From Anaerolineae bacterium (lineage in GTDB: Bacteria; Chloroflexota; Anaerolineae; Aggregatilineales; Aggregatilineaceae), in the NCBI GenBank assembly GCA_016926875.1, contig JAFGNU010000099.1, positions 1-50,500 of the forward strand: DNA of 50,500 nt. Direction: 5' to 3'. The notes beneath the pieces are model-generated. The model was not told the origin of the DNA. It worked only from the letters and a program-made list of their open reading frames with translations, and searched no databases. Below are positions 50,450-50,500 of the stretch, piece after piece (position 1 is the first letter of the stretch; each line of letters starts with the position of its first letter). Made by a program: the position numbers and the translations under genes.

Positions 50450-50500
50450 GTGAAGCCTCTCAAACTATCCGGTAGGATAGCGGTCGTCACAACCCAGGAG
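50450..50500 (+). CDS. start of a further gene, cut by the window edge
   Basis: GTG AAG CCT CTC opens a frame reading MKPLKLSGRIAVVTTQE to the edge, preceded at good distance by GGAAAGGA. Only 17 codons are visible and no family can be assigned. Confidence 0.4.
   Translation, partial: MKPLKLSGRIAVVTTQE

Overview
The window is a high-GC bacterial chromosome segment with mostly short intergenic gaps and genes on both strands. Long secreted beta-propeller proteins, Thr/Pro-rich linkers on exported proteins, a GlyA-GcvT fusion and abundant GC-rich palindromic intergenic repeats point to the Chloroflexota, probably an Anaerolineae-like lineage. This assignment is an inference from gene content; there is no rRNA or other phylogenetic marker beyond ArgS, RarA and MurJ. 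I see no phage, plasmid backbone, IS transposase, CRISPR array or reverse transcriptase.

Layout. 1-6.7 kb (all minus strand): an edge-truncated six-hairpin glycoside hydrolase, a lipoprotein, an AMMECR1-family protein, a translationally coupled methyltransferase/metalloenzyme pair and a membrane-anchored chagasin-like protein, separated by repeat-filled gaps. 6.9-13.2 kb: a CNNM/CorC-type transporter, a Tat-type 14-blade WD40 protein with a Cys-rich tail, a GNAT acetyltransferase and a secreted PQQ-like propeller behind a promoter carrying a CRP-like palindrome. 13.5-21.1 kb (plus): tRNA-Val(UAC), a 1067-residue GlyA-GcvT fusion, a secreted GH13 amylase with a SUKH protein overlapping its 3' end, and a secreted NHL-like propeller. 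21.3-28.7 kb: an EF-G-like GTPase (minus), then a membrane-anchored C39 peptidase with TPRs, the MurJ lipid II flippase, an MBL hydrolase and a small methyltransferase. 28.8-33.4 kb: a TIR-FGE-sulfatase fusion whose last codons look like the variable region of a diversity-generating retroelement target, an arginase-family enzyme and a second 14-blade WD40 protein. 33.5-35.6 kb: a roughly 2 kb segment flanked by 39-bp perfect direct repeats that carries a PD-(D/E)XK nuclease-like gene and an ATC-hydrolase-family gene. 35.5-44.9 kb: a small membrane protein, an orphan ABC solute-binding protein, an antitoxin-like peptide, a YcaQ-like glycosylase, RarA, a DUF3795 protein, an MFS transporter, an LPG-synthase-like membrane protein and a collagen-like lipoprotein. 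45.1-50.5 kb (plus): a sorbosone-dehydrogenase-like propeller, ArgS, dCTP deaminase, a site-2 protease and the first codons of one more gene.

How the genes fit together. Most are housekeeping (translation: ArgS, tRNA-Val, EF-G-like; one-carbon metabolism: GlyA-GcvT; nucleotides: Dcd; repair: RarA, YcaQ-like; envelope: MurJ, S2P) or extracytoplasmic (five propeller proteins, GH13, lipoproteins, SBP). Three places look like accessory insertions or diversification: the TIR-FGE gene, the direct-repeat cassette at 33.5-35.6 kb, and a family of about 230-bp MITE-like repeats with the terminal inverted repeat TTATGCTAG/CTAGCATAA.

Limits. All family names come from reading motifs by eye. No similarity search, structure prediction or promoter scoring was possible.
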